Shown: positions 23,501-36,500, counted from the stretch's first letter. The stretch: 64,000 nucleotides of DNA from Pithys albifrons albifrons (GCF_047495875.1 NC_092467.1:26042066-26106065); one strand, 5' to 3'. Numbers and translations: made by a program. The notes: generated from the letters alone by a model not told the origin.

Positions 23501-24588
23501 GAGGTTTTACTTGGGATTTCTTGCAGTAATGGCACAACACTGTTCACTCCTTTCAGCACTACCCCTAGCTCATGCTGCCTCAGTCATACATATGTTGGGA
23601 AGTCCAGTCTTTCTAGACCCCAACCAGTTTTTGCTTGAGGACCACAGCTAGAGAGGACTTGCATTAACTTTCATGCCTGCAGCCTGACAATAACATTTCT
23701 CATATGACCCTTCTCCTCAAATAATCTGATAGAAGAGCAAAAAACCTAACCATGCAGTGGATGATGAACAGCGCACTGAGGAGCACCTGCCTGGCTCCCA
23801 GAAGCTATTTATCAGGCTCTCTTAATGCAAGCTAGCAGGACTAGCACATGCAATCCGCATAAGAGCTTCTGAGCCTGACACTAAAAGGGGAGACATCACA
23901 TAGTGCAGCAGGGGAGCCAGGACTCCCTTGTTAGCTCATTGTATGGATTACCCCTTTAAAGAGAGAGAAGGGCACTGATGGAGGAAGGGGAGGCTTTCTC
24001 CTTTTAACAAATAGCTTTTCAGCCACCGCAAATGATTTCTGTAAATCTATCAGTTCACTCTTTTTTCCCCCCACAGATTCAAAAAAAAGAAAGGAAGAAA
24101 AAAAAAAGCCCTGAAATTGATTCACCATCTATAAATAAAAAAGAATCAATAGTAAAATTTCTAGCTAATTTCCCTCTCCCTCTTTAGTCCTTGGACTATT
24201 TGTTATCTTAGAAATACTTGTCTGGGAGAAAAAAAAGAAACATCATTGATTCCAGACTGCGACGTGCTCCTCTGCCTTGCCCTGCAACCCTCCTCTCCTC
24301 TTCACTCCTCTCATCGTGTGGAGAGAGACTGGTCCTTCAGATGTGCCTGGCTCCTCTTCTCCGGCTTGCTGCCAGCATGGCTGTTTCCTGGGCCCCGCTG
24401 GGTAGTGCATTTAAAGTGCGGCAGTTTGTCCTTCCTGCCAAAGGAAGAGAGAGAGGACAGGTACTGTCAGACACTGCAGTGTCTCAGCAGCAGGTAAGGT
24501 CTGTGTGTGTGGGGCGCTATGAGGAGAAGCCATGTGAGAAGTCTCACAGTGAAGTGCATCTGCAAGGAAGGCTTTGGCAGCTCCACAC
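20566..24588. other. Unique non-coding DNA
   Basis: There is no recognised gene. Consecutive plus-strand frames of 144 and 121 codons (22481-22915 and 22932-23297) are in different frames, begin at non-ATG codons and match nothing known. A short TA/TG microsatellite lies at 22084-22103. Purine- and pyrimidine-rich runs occur near 24060-24110. Confidence 0.55.
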
Positions 24589-24680
24589 AGATTAGGGTTG
24601 GTTAAAGATCAGCTGGTCCCATCCTCCTCTGGCTAGAGCAAGGTTAGTCCTTCCAGAAGGCTTCAAGGGCTTTGTGCTAG
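24589..24680 (-). mobile_element. Possible degraded CR1 3' end
   Basis: 'gattagggttggttaaagat' followed by 'cagctggtcccatcctcc' resembles the complement of a CR1 terminus (ggttggaaaagatcatctggtcccatcc). Beyond about 40 bases the match fades, so this is weak. Confidence 0.3.
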
Positions 24681-27589
24681 GCCTGAGCTCTGCAAGAGAA
24701 GTGCCATACTTTCCCTTTGGGTGAGGCGCTTACCACTGTTTTCTCCTTGTGGTGGTGCATCCACTCATTTAGGACACTCCGCACTACATTTCAGCTCATT
24801 AACAGCCCTCCTATCACTGTGAATATTTCCTTCTGGGGAATGTACCATTCACAGGACAGTTACGTTCACATGTCTGTTCACCACTGGATTTCCCCCACTG
24901 CCAGGGATGTTCACAGCTGAGTCAGACTCTTTGGTGGCAGACTCCCACTGCTTGGCTGGGGAACACCCAACACCCAGCACATGATGCCAGTTCTTCCAGC
25001 ATCCAGACCAGTGCCTTCAAAGAGCCCAATGTGACACTGCTATTTCACCATGCCAGTTAACTCCAATTATCTAGCAGTCATGCCAAACTTCAGTTGTCAC
25101 TATTAATTGGAGTGTGGTGTTTACAGTGCTCCTTTCAAGCTACAGCCCTAGCAGAGCATTGGGAGTTTTACTATTGGCCTCCAAAGGAGCAGGGTTATGC
25201 TAAATAAAAAGTACTTTTGCAATGATGCCCTAGGAGTTCACAGGGTAAGAACTGAGCTCCTCACAACCCAGCACCACAGAACCAGCTTCCCAGCTTCCCA
25301 CAGCTTGTCTCAGGGAAAACCTGCTTTGTAAAACTTTGATTCCTGGTAAGTCTCACTACTTATTTTCCAGACAAAGCATTCCCAGATGGGTGTTTACAGT
25401 GTGCATGATGAATATTTTCTGCTTTAAGGAAAAGTAAATATCTAGTATCAGTTAATTCTGTAACTTTTTATTCTATTTACTTATAAAGCCTCTTTGCTTA
25501 CAAGCCTTAATTAAAATCCTCCATCTCACAGCCCAGCAATCTTGCTGCCACTCCCTGCTCCAGGTCCTGACACGCTGGTCACAGCAAGACAGATACAAGT
25601 GACCAGACAGCCTCAGCCCTGGGCTGTCTGTCTGGGCAGTGTCAGGCCTGGGGAAAAAGGGTCACAGCTCACACCATTGTACCCAGAGCCTTAGCTTTGA
25701 TGAGAGGCTGAATGCAAAGGGTGTGGGTCCTGCAGCACCATCCCTTGCTTGGGGTGGCTTAGCCAGCACCAGGATATCCAAGAGCAAAGAGCTTCACTTC
25801 ACAGCCTCCTACCAGCACTGTCAGGTCTCACTGGGACTGAAAAGGTGCCTCTGAGACAAAGGCTGTCACAGCTGCCACCAGTTAAGCATCTACTGCATCT
25901 CCACAGTTCAATCACCAACCTAAGGCACAGTAGTATTTTGAAGAGAAACACAGACAAAAATAGATACATTAGGACCCTAGAAGGGAGACCTGAAAGGCAG
26001 AGTGAGGTGAGAACAAGTGGTTTCTCTGGTTCTGTGTAAAATTACATTGACATGTTCCTAGACAACACTGCAGATCCAAACACAGCAGCAGCTGTGGACC
26101 AAATGGAGAATCACACAAAACATCAGAAAGCCAGCCAGCCAGTCCATCCCTTGCCCTGGGGCTGCATCAGCACTCCCCATGTCACTGCTGACAGCCTGAC
26201 TGCCCGCTCCCAGGGCACAGCCAGTGCCGGATGGACGTGCAGGGCTCGGCTCCTGGTCAGTGGCTGGTGTTTCATACAGACCCCATTTCTCTGCACTCAC
26301 TGGCCCAGTCCATTACAAAAGCACTGCTGAATGTCATTCCTGTTCTCCTGTGTGCAAGTGAAGCAAACAATATAATACAAAATATATGAAGAGGATAGAA
26401 ATGGGACTTAAAACCTCTTACCTTTTTCACAATTTTGCTAACACAGAAAAAGGAAATCCTGTCTTACCAACTGCACTTAAAGGTGGAATTTTAGACACTG
26501 GCCTTTTTGTAGCCATCCAGGCATCCACTGAAGCATCATGAGTATCAACCACTCTGTTCACATCAGCTACTTTTGACAAAGTGACTTTTTGGGACCTACA
26601 GTCAATTGAGAGACAGTCACAATCAAACCACAGCTCTGCCACATGTTCATCGCACAGACAACAGTTAATCGTGTAGCCATGCAAGCTGTTTTGCAATTTG
26701 AAATCTCAGAGGCATAGCAATTACAATACCAAATTTATACCACATCTCTCACTCAACTAATTGTACATCCAAAAAATCACCACTTGAATAATCTGAATAC
26801 ATTCACCTTTAGAGCTAAAAAAATCCCTGCTACATGCTTGATCTCAACACAATTTTGAGTTACAGAACCCCATGGGAAAAAATGTCAACCTCTGATTTCA
26901 ACAGGAAAATTGCTTCTATCTAAATACAGCAGATGCATAATTCACATTGAGATCTAACAGCTTGGTGTTCCCAGTGATGTTCTTTTTTACACTTGGCAAA
27001 ATGAGGACATTGCTATTGCTGCCTGTAGCTCTCCCAGCCTGTCTATAGGAGGAGAAGCCCTATATACATCTACTTTGAATGCACTGTACATGTTCACATG
27101 CAAAACAATTCTACCTGCATTTCTAATTGGTAGGAAATCTTAATGGTCTTAAAATGAATCAGCAGACTTACAAACTGGGCTGATGTTTTAGATAAGCTGA
27201 GGTTTACAGAGCCACCACCATAAGCACACTTGTGGCACTGTGGCATTTTAAGGTCTTGCACACACACTGTTCTTGACTTTTGTTTCCATGTGGTGAAGCA
27301 AGGTGAGGTGGGGAGATTTGAATTAGTGACTTTGCAACTGGTATATTAAAGAAAGTCAAAATAGCAGTCTTCGTGCTTATATTGTTGCAAAGGGAGGAGA
27401 AAATTAAGTTATCTGAGCCATGTGAGTGGGACCAAAAATGCATCATCAAGGCTAGAAAATGGGTAACCTCTGATCCCTGAAACTAAGAAATCTGGCTGCT
27501 GTCCTAGTGCTGCTGATCTAATTTTCACACTTTCCCCTTCATACTGAGGAGACACATTTCCATTGCATCCATTCCAGCTAAACAATCAG
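24681..27589. other. Unique non-coding DNA
   Basis: There is no recognised gene or transposon. The candidate minus-strand exon at 26468-26595 is listed separately. Confidence 0.55.
26468..26595 (-). other. Candidate internal coding exon (unproven)
   Basis: On the minus strand, 'gactgtctctcaattgactgtag' gives a reasonable branch-site and acceptor (AG at 26597-26596), and 128 bases later 'gcagttg|gtaagac' gives a good donor (GT at 26467-26466). One frame is open through the whole exon and encodes about 42 residues, including 'VNRVVDTHDASVDAWMATKR' and 'PVSKIPPLSAV'; codon phases would be split 2+1 at entry and 1+2 at exit. The peptide has a natural-looking composition but is not recognised. 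A second donor-like 'aaaaag|gtaagag' lies about 50 bases downstream. No partner exon was found in the window. Confidence 0.3.
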
Positions 27590-27850
27590 TGCCTGATCAC
27601 TTCCAGCGCTTCACTCTCAGGGATGCACAATTAACCAGTGCCACGTTTGACACTGCAAGGGGAGCGCAGTATTTTCTGGATATGCCTGACAAGTTTCAAT
27701 CGTAAAGAACACAAACCAAATGACCCAGCAGATAATGACAGCCAGTGCCCTGGCAGTTAGATAATGTGCATGCTCCAAAGCAAGGCCAATTAGAAGCAAT
27801 AAAAACAAATTTGAAATGTTAGAGCAAAGGTCAGAAATCCTCAGCCATTA
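27590..27850. promoter_or_regulatory. Candidate conserved non-coding block
   Basis: Non-repetitive, with kept CpGs ('ccagcgcttc', 'ccacgtttg', 'gagcgcag', 'atcgtaaag') and regulatory-style cores ('gataatgac', 'ttagataatg', 'ccaattag'). There is no coding frame of note. Called on composition only. Confidence 0.28.
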
Positions 27851-29259
27851 CCACAGGCTTGATTGTTTGGTTGGTTTTTTTTTTCAGGCAGACATCAGTG
27901 TCTATTTCCAGTAAGTGAGCAAATACTGATGCCTGCCAGGTGACCACCCCATCCATTACAGCAGATTGTGATTTCTGGGCCTTACAAACCCCTCTCAATG
28001 TGGTGTGTGGAGAATCCCAGCACTACCTGAAAATCTCATCAGGCCCATATTCTGTGGCTCTGCTTTTCTGAATGCAACAGCTGGTCCATAGTGTTTATAG
28101 AGAAGGCAGATATTAGAGCCCCCTCCCCAGGAGAGTGTGCAAGTGTCTCTCTCTCCACCAAAGAAAGAATCTTGCTACTTGCTATCCATCCCTGAGTTTC
28201 TGGTCTCTCTCCACAGCTCAATGCAGCAGGACATACCTGCTTCATCCAGGAGACCATGCTCGGGGAAGGAATAATTGACTGTGACTGGAGCCACCATCAC
28301 GCAAGGGAAGAAGGAGCCACAATTACAATCAATGCACGTGGCTCACCCACAGCCACCCTGGTGTGTCTGTGGTGACCCTGGAACAGGAAGCTAAAGAGAG
28401 GATGGGAATAGGTTTTGCCTTGTCTTGTGTCCTCCCGTTTCCTAAGGAACAGCAGGAGAATAATGGATTGCACTCACTTGATGAGATGTAGCAGAAAATG
28501 AGTCTCTTGAGCTTGTTCAAGGTAGCAATACAATACTGGGACTCACGTGCTATGTGCATCAGACATTACCCATGTTGACCCACACTTCCTGTAGGTCCCT
28601 GTCCCTCCTCTCAGAGCAGAGTGCTCTGTCCTGCTCTTTAGGTACTCAGGAAAAGCCTGTGCCAGGGTGATGCATGAACTAAATCTGCGTCCTGAGCCCT
28701 GGCTTCCTCAGAGCAACAAGACCAGGGAAGGAAAAGGAAAGCAGGTGGATATCTGCAGGCATACCTTTGTGAGAATGCCTGTGAGATCTAATCCAAATAC
28801 ATTTAGGGTGTAAATGCAAAGCTGATTAGTGAAACCACAGCAAGCTCCTATGTGGATATGCTCCTTCAGAGTTAAAGTAGCCATAATTCAACTTATTCAT
28901 TTAGCTCATTTCCAAAAAGTAAATTAAGGTGGAGTAAATTAGATTAAAACAGCTGACAGCACCTTCATTTTGAAAGGGATTGTTAACAGGGACCAATTTA
29001 CTTCATGCTGTAATGCAGATTGTTTTCTCCTACTAGGCCACCCATCAGGCACATTGGCTCCCCATCCTGAAGTATTTTTACACACCCTCTGTTTAGGGAC
29101 TGGCTGAAAGCAGGACCAAGCTGGATGTGTATTTGGGTGTTTGCATGTGCTTAAAAATCCCTGCAGCTGGCATTGTGTTTCCTGAGTGTTTGAGAAGCTA
29201 ATTGTTGTAATGTGGAATTTTGGTGAGGCCCCTGCTGGGAGCTGGCCAAGCACTGCACG
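27851..29259. other. Unique non-coding DNA
   Basis: There is no recognised gene or transposon. A short T/G-rich run lies at 27861-27886. Confidence 0.55.
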
Positions 29260-29490
29260 TCTCCTTAAAATCCCGTAAATGAATCCTTTTCACTGAACCC
29301 ACGCAAATGTGTCACCGTTCAAAACCTGGAAGGTGTTCTTTAACGACAGATACAAGTATCAAGAGTTGCATAAAACATGCAGACGTGTGTGGGAGTAAAT
29401 TGACAGATTATAATTACCACTGGAAAAGGGGAAAAAAATCCACAAAATTAATTTTTGAGGCAAAACATATAATTTCACTTTAAACCTTAG
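29260..29490. promoter_or_regulatory. Candidate conserved non-coding block
   Basis: AT-rich, with kept CpGs ('tcccgtaaatg', 'cacgcaaatg', 'caccgttc', 'taacgac', 'gacgtgtg') and homeodomain-like cores ('agattataattacc', 'aaaattaattt'). The 'acgcaaatg' stretch resembles an octamer-type POU site. This is inference from composition. Confidence 0.3.
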
Positions 29491-29559
29491 TAGTGCTCCC
29501 GTTACTCATACAATTTACAGACCTGGAAATCAGCTTGAAGTTTTTTGAGTCCTCAACAG

Positions 29560-29710
29560 TTTTGTGGTGTTTTTGTTGTTTGATTTGGTTTTAGTATTTT
29601 TGGTTGTTTGGTTGGGTGTTTTGGGGTTTGGTTTTTTTTGGTTGGCTGAGGTTTTTAGGAGTTGTTTTTTGTTTGGAGTTTGGTTTTGTTTTTAATTTTC
29701 ATTTTAAGGA
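29560..29710 (+). repeat. G/T-rich low-complexity tract
   Basis: About 150 bases almost free of C and poor in A, built of irregular GGTTT/TTTGG units. It creates the 67-codon frame at 29604-29807, which is an artefact. Similar shorter tracts occur near 1456-1490, 27861-27886 and 39225-39256, and complementary A/C ones near 55868-55925 and 60335-60420. Confidence 0.85.
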
Positions 29711-32700
29711 AAAATCTACAGACCAACATGGGAAGATAAAGCAAGGGGTGTTTGTAGACCCTCATATGAGCTTTGCACTGTTTAAACACTCAGGGAGCCA
29801 GGTATGACAGTTCCACTTGTCCCTACAAAAGTGATACAGCTGCAGGGCACCCATGGACCAGCTCCTGGTGGAATCCCTGAGACAATTTGCAATCCTCCCT
29901 CAAAGGAAGCCAGGATGGTGATGGGGAGCTTTGCAGCTGCCTCTCTTTCCTGCCCTCATTCTGTGTCCTCCTTTCTCTACAAATCATAAGGGGGTTTGCT
30001 GACCTTTTGAATTTGTTCTAGAACATTTTTTTCTGTTTATTAAACTCTGCTCTCCTCTTAGCCACTGAAAATGGTCGGGGAAAAGACAGCAAGATGATGA
30101 TTTAAGTTTGGAAGAAGGGAGCTGGGGATGGCAGTAAACAGCCCCTCAGGAACGAGAAGAAGCAGCCACCTCCATAAAGCAGAGAGGTGGCTTCACTCCC
30201 AGCTCTCAGGTCAGTCATGGACAGGTCAAAGAAAACACTACCAGATATAGGTGAAACCTCAAAAAAACCTAAAGGCAGAGCTTAGAATTGAAGAGAGGAG
30301 TGAACTGGGAAGAGCATCCTCTGTGGGGCAGAGGGACCCATACATAGCACATGCCAGAGAGCAGCACATCCCTGGGAGTATCAGTCTGAGCCTGTAAGAC
30401 ACACAACCTCTGGAAACAGATGTTTAGTGTCTAAAGATGGGGATCAAAACTTGAAAGGCAGAGTTGTCCTGGCAGAAGGACCTGCCTTTGATCAGATTAT
30501 GTCCACACATAGAAAGACTTTCCCCAGCTCCACCCAATGGGATGAAGAAGATGGTGCCCATTGCCTCTGAGGATGGTGGGACAGTCCCATGGGCCTATCC
30601 AGCCTGTTGGATACACAGCTGTGCACTCATATATCATCATTAAGGCTGCAAAGTCAAGCAGCAAAAGGAGGAATTGCCAGAATAAAGGCTGTCAGAGCAA
30701 TTTTAATTCAACCTCCTGGCAGATATGCCTTCTGATAGGGTCTTTAATTACCTCATCACAGTCTACTTTTTCTTCAACAAGGCGGCTGCTTTATTCAGGG
30801 CACGATGGACAGTCAGCAATTAATGAAGGGCCAGTCAATATTTTCTGTCCTTTTTTCATTCAGTTTGTGGCCCCAGGCATTATTTGCCTCATGCCATGAA
30901 ATCCCTACTCTTAGAATTATTCATCTTCTCCTGGCCTTTTCTTTCATGTGTATCAGTGCAGCAACTGTGAGCTTCCCACGCAGGAAGGAATTTCTTTTCC
31001 AGCACTCCTGTGGGCAGAGCACCTGGGTTTTGCCAACTGGAAAATACGGGGCAGACGTGAGTTACAGAATGCTCCATCAGCGAGGCCCAGGTGGGATTTT
31101 TCAGGGTACACACATGGTGGCCAAATCCCAGCTCCCCTAACCTCAGCTAGAGCTCTTTTCACACTCAGCGCTTCTATAATTTGAACTTCAGTGTGCTCAG
31201 AATATGAGAAACATGGAAGCAGTGGCTGTCAAAGAAAAAATATCACTCTTTTAAAGAGGCAAGAGCTCCTTTGCTGATACTGTGTTGGAGCAGGGCTCTG
31301 CTGCACAGTGAGCCAGAGTGAAAGAACTGAGCAATGCTGATATGGGCAAAAGGGTGGACTTCAGGCAGTTCAAGGTGACTGGCATTTGTGAAGTTTTCAG
31401 CAAAAAATCTGTTTTCTTAGCCTTTCTCTGTGACAGCTGTACTCTGCTGTCTCTTAATCTCTTACACATTTTTCACCATTTACTAATGATTTTAGTGGAG
31501 GACATTTCTCACTTTCATCCCAAGCAATGTTAACCTTTCCTCTGGCACAAGTAGAAAGAGGTGAGAGCAAGTCAGAGATTCAGTAAGAGGAAGAGCTCCC
31601 GGTGCCACTGGCAGCGTCAATGGGAGCTCTACTCAAATGGTTTCCAGCAAGCACACTGGGAGCAGAACTCGCTGGTCACTGAACAGCTTAGAAAAGGACA
31701 GTAACAAGAGGAGGGGAAGGGCACAAACCTTCATTGCTGCCTGAGAGCCCTTTTCTGCATTGCACTCCTCTGTTCCATGCCCACTTAACCCACCCTTTGT
31801 GTCCAGGACAGGCTCTCCTGAGCCTCTCTCAAGCACGTCTAAGTGGCAATGCTCTCTTGTCCAGCAGCTTCTGTTGGCAGCACAGAGCTCTCTCTTATCC
31901 TGTTAGAAATTCATGGACCTGCTGGCTTGTCACGCCAGAGAACATCCAGCATTTTCAGCAAGGCTTTTAATTCATTAGCTCACACAGGAAAATATTCTAA
32001 CCTTCCTGCCCTCCCCAGCTGAGTCATTGACGCTTTCCTATCTTGCCACAGACACATCACCTTCAGGAAAATAATTGCCTAGCATGCTGATAACAGGGGA
32101 CATTATCTTTCTGAACTGGGTGTTTGTTTGGGATCACAGGATCTCCCTGCAATGAGGACTGCAGGACACATCGGGGTTACTGTCTAAAACAAGTCCTGAC
32201 CTCCCGTTGCAGGCTGTGGGAAACCCTGTGTGGTCACTGGGCTTGCTCCCAGGGGAACTAGGGGAATGCTGGAGGAAGGTCAGTCACAGGGAAGGGGGTG
32301 AAGGGTTCTGAGAAGGACTGGATGAGCTGTGGTTGGAGGGAGGGTGCAGGGGACAATAATAATAACAGAAAGAACTGTTTAAGAAGTAAAGACACTGCTA
32401 AAAACCCTTACCCTTTATGCATTTAATTTTCACATCTGACTTCTCTACAGCATCAGTGCACAGGCCAGAGGTCTTTTCAGGCATCTGAGCTATTTGGGGA
32501 CTTGAGGTTTGCCCAAAGGCTCCTTTGGATATAGAGGGAACAGAAGGTTCTAAGCTTGTTGTCTACTGTTGTCTATAACTGTGACCACCCCATCTCACTG
32601 GTGAGGACACACTGGGAGGGAACAGGGTTGTGATCAGAGTTAGGAGGCCCAGAGATCACCTCAACCCTTCAGAGACCACCACCACCACGAGAATTTCAAT

Positions 32701-32753
32701 GTTATTTTCTAGCAACTACACACTCAGGGATAAAACACAGAATCACAACTGCA
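29711..32753. other. Unique non-coding DNA with two possible regulatory blocks
   Basis: There is no recognised gene. Segments 30610-30900 ('gtctttaattacctcatc', 'cagcaattaatgaagg') and 31880-32130 ('cttttaattcattagctc', 'gagtcattgacgc', 'aaataattgcctagc') are repeat-free with clustered homeodomain-like cores and could be enhancers. Overlapping frames up to 112 codons show nothing recognisable. Confidence 0.5.
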
Positions 32754-32766
32754 CCCCCCCCCCCCC
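32754..32766 (+). repeat. C13 homopolymer
   Basis: Thirteen consecutive C. The length of such a run is prone to sequencing error. Confidence 0.9.
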
Positions 32767-32839
32767 TCATCCTCAGGAGGCTCCAGCCCAAACATCACAC
32801 TCATGGTTGTTTCTTGGAAAGTTGAGGGAGCCTGACTCC

Positions 32840-33068
32840 TGGGAGGGCAGTGGCCACAGTTCCACAGCCAGGAACTTAAAGCTCCATCATGGGAACAGGT
32901 TGCCAAGAGGGGTTTTGGGTGCCCCATCCATGAAAGTGCACAAGGCCAGGCTAGAGGGTGCTCTGAGCAACCTGATCTAGCAGAAGGTGTCCTTGTCCAT
33001 GGCAGTGGGGTTGAACTGGGTGATCTTTAAGGTTCCTCCCAACCCAGACCAGCCTGTGATTCTGTGGT
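32840..33068 (+). mobile_element. CR1 LINE, 3' end, 5'-truncated
   Basis: Plus orientation. 'aaggccaggctagagggtg' (32942-32960), 'ctctgagcaacctgatctag' (about 32961-32980), 'ggtgtccttgtccatggcag' (32986-33005), 'gggtgatctttaaggttcct' (about 33018-33037) and the terminal 'gtgattctgtgg' follow the CR1 3' end in order, and the element stops at its normal 3' terminus near 33066. No coding part is left. The 116-codon frame at 32630-32980 partly overlaps it and is not a gene. Confidence 0.87.
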
Positions 33069-33477
33069 ATGTTTATCTACAGGTGGCATTTGATCCAGGG
33101 GCTTCTGTAGGCAATAGCAAGTGGAATTTAACCACAGGTCCAGCCAATCAGTTGGATTCACTTAAAGGCACATAAGCAGGTTATATGCAAAATCACAGAA
33201 TCAAGATATAGCTATTTCTCTTGACCTCTTGAAATAAGCTGCTCAAGCATTTGGATTAGCAGGGTAACTTACATCCAGCCTCCATCTTGGTTCTATAACC
33301 AGAGCTGTTGCATCAGTTCTTTCTTCCCTCTCCAAATGACCCTAATTTGGTTCCCACTGAACTGCCTGCACTGCCTATGCTGTAGGATGGCTGCTGTCTG
33401 ACAGCCTGACTGCATGGACAAAACTCTTGAAAGGTGCCCAGATTTGGGTACCAACCCTAATTCTGATCTCAGGTCCA
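33069..33477. other. Unique non-coding DNA between CR1 and MIR-like remnants
   Basis: About 400 bases with no recognised feature. Confidence 0.5.
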
Positions 33478-33560
33478 TCTTCTTTCTGTGACTCAGTTTT
33501 CTTCTCTGAAATATGGTGATTCCAACATAAACATTTCCTTCCTTAAGGTCTTTCTGACAG
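33478..33560 (+). mobile_element. MIR-like SINE scrap
   Basis: 'tgtgactcagttttcttctc' then 'tgaaatatggtgatt' (about 33487-33522) match the MIR tail order (tgcctcagtttcctcatc-tgtaaaatggggata). The match is short and diverged. Confidence 0.4.
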
Positions 33561-36500
33561 ATATGCTCTGCAAGTGTTGCAGGTTGTTGCTATTTCCAGA
33601 CCTATCATTATAACACATTTTGGCTGCACTAATTCCCTCAAACAGAAATTGTTCTGCCTGTAGTAGGCTGGGACAAAGCAGCCAATTAGTTGTCCTTACA
33701 CGTTTATTAACTCTGCAGCTTTCTTTCAATGAGTATGTGGAATCTGGTAATGTTTTAATATATTTTCATAAACTGTGGGCACAACATGTCCTGTTTCAAG
33801 CTAATAACCGTGCCATATAATTAGTCCTGATTACACAGATATTTAGTATCATTTTACATCTTTCCTAGTCTCACTGCCTAGCCAAAGCTTATTTAAAGCC
33901 ACAGCCATCTCCCTTCTGTTTCCCAGCAGTTTGCAAGATTCCCTTTTGGAGAGGTTTGCACTTAACACAAGAGCTTCAAAGAACAATTTCATTTTACTGG
34001 TGTACATTTTATATATATATACAGGCTCTGATCAAATGTCAGGTGGAAAAGCCCTGGATACAAATAGAAGGCATTTGTCTACTTGCAGGGAAAAGCTAGT
34101 ATTTGAAAACCATCAGGAAATTAACAACATGAATCTTTAAAAATCTATTCTGTAAACATCTGTTGGCTTTGGGCTGAACATTTACTTTATTTAGGATTTT
34201 ACTGTGAGGTAGCACTCCCCAAACAAAAGATCTCTCACCCCATTAAGCTCTGGTGGGGGAATGAGAAAAATTTGCTCAGTGCAACCTGATTATAGATGTG
34301 TATCTCTCCCTGCTGGCGTGGCTGTCTCTATAGAGATGGCCATGGATATTTGATGAGATTAAAATGCTTCAGTTACCACTGTCAGTGGTTCTTTAATTTA
34401 AAATGAAGCAAGCAAACAAACATTCCTTTTGATGAGGTAACTGAATGATGCTATGGAAAAGAACTTTGCTGTCAGGTGGTAATTAGGTTCAGTAATAGTT
34501 GTGGGTTTTTAGCCTTGGAGGCTGTGGCCCTTGGGAGTCTGAGAGAAATGATACATTCAATTTCCAGAGGAGAGGAAGATGCTGCAAGCTTTTCACTGCT
34601 AACCCTGCAGGTCTCTGCAGATAACAGCATTCAGAACTGCAGTGCTGACAATCCTCCTTGAGCCAGCCTAAACTGTGGTGTCAAGATCCCAAGCAGAAAA
34701 GGGAGATGGGCTCAAAGAAGGGTGTTTAAACACCTAACACAGGCAGCCTGGCTCTGACCACATATATAAGGAACTGCCAGAATGGCTGCAATGAGAGGAT
34801 TTTTAAAGGCTGCAGAAGGAGCTCCAGCAATTGCTCTCTGATCTGGGCTGATATTTGTAACATCCATCCTACGCATCACTAGAAAATCTTCAGTGGGAAA
34901 GTGTTCCTTTGCAAACAAGCAACTGTTCCAATAGAAAAAGAGTGAGGAGAAGAAGAGAGTGAATCTCAAAGTTCAGCTGCCTCCCTTGCCAGTTTAGAAT
35001 TGCCTTTTCCATTGCAAAATACAAATTATATTTGGTTGTGCCATGAATACTTGAAACCTAAAGGAAACATCACAATTGATCCAAATGCATTTAACTGAAA
35101 ATTTTGAGTTTGGGGGCTGTTTTCTCAGAACAGAGGCAAATTCTGAATATGGTTTCTTGTGAAACAGGTGCTCTGGTTCCTGCTCTGCTCCTCTCTTTAT
35201 GCCATTACACAGTTTTTCCAGTTCAGGGAATGATGGTTCTCAAAAAAACAGTTCAGTGATATCTCCCCTGCTCCTCACACAAGATAAGGGACACTGAAAG
35301 GATGAGGTTGGACAATACCAGAGAAGGGCCAGCAGTGTCACAGGGAGTCAGGCTTGGGCATTTCATGCCTTTGTGCATTGCTCACCAGTGCCTTACTTCA
35401 TGTTCTACTTCCTTTTGGACTAACATCCACTGAGCTGGTTGTAGAACTGAAGAAAGGACTTACAGTGACAGGAGATACCCAGGTAAAGTGCTCCAGCTGG
35501 ACTGGCAGAAGGAACCTGCCACCTGGCTGCCAGCCCTGCGGCAGGTCCAAGGGGAGATGGAGAACTCTGCCTTTAGCACAGGCTTGCCAGTAATTTCCTG
35601 AAGCACTGGAAAAGTTTTCACTTTCAGAATTAAAACTTTGCCAAATAAAGTGGGTCTGATTCACTCTCAGGAGATAAACGAAGGGTAAGTCCATTAAAGA
35701 TACTGGCATGAGGCTGGTGTACAGCAGACAGAATTCAGGAAAGATATCGATATCTCCAAAATCCCTTGAATATTTTTCAGACATAAACCAGGTATCTTTC
35801 CTGATCATAAATGCTTTATTTCCAAATGGAATTTCAATAAAATAAGCACAGTTAGACTAGCACGCTTATTATAAAACCATAATGCAGTAGAACTGAAATG
35901 TAGTCATGAAAGGTATTAAAAAAGCAGCCCAGCTGAAGAAAGAGAAATTGCTTTCTGACCTACCGAGTTTTAGGAGTAGTTCCCAGTGGTCTCTCGACCA
36001 AGGAGTTCAGCCTGTAGTAATCCAAGAATGTCCTGGCCACATTTCTTCCAAGCTTCATATCTGTGAATTTTTTTAATTAAGGAGCATTTCTTTTAAATAA
36101 TTAAAAATAATAATAATAAAAAAGCAGAGTCTAAAGGTAAATTATTGCTATTTAATGCAAGAGCAAGTTTTACATTAACCATCCCACAGTGCTCAAGCTT
36201 GAGGCAAAATGACTTACACACACAGATAAAGTGAGGGTCATCTTGTTTGCTTCTTGTTTTCACAGGCAGATGCTGCATAAAACCACAGACAGGAGGAAAC
36301 AATCTCCCTTTCCCCCAATGCCTGGTTGCAGATCCCTGTGGTTCTCATGAAATAATACACTAGACAAAAAGGGGCCCTCCAATTTCCACATTCAGGGAAA
36401 ATAATTACCTATAAATGCTTGGATACAAGCAGTATTTCTGTGCTTGTATCCAGGAAACAAGGTCAGTGATATCACACTATGAACCAGCCATGGACCAGTA

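Noticed and set aside
29604..29807. 67-codon Phe/Gly/Val-rich frame
   Set aside because: It is a translation of the G/T low-complexity tract.
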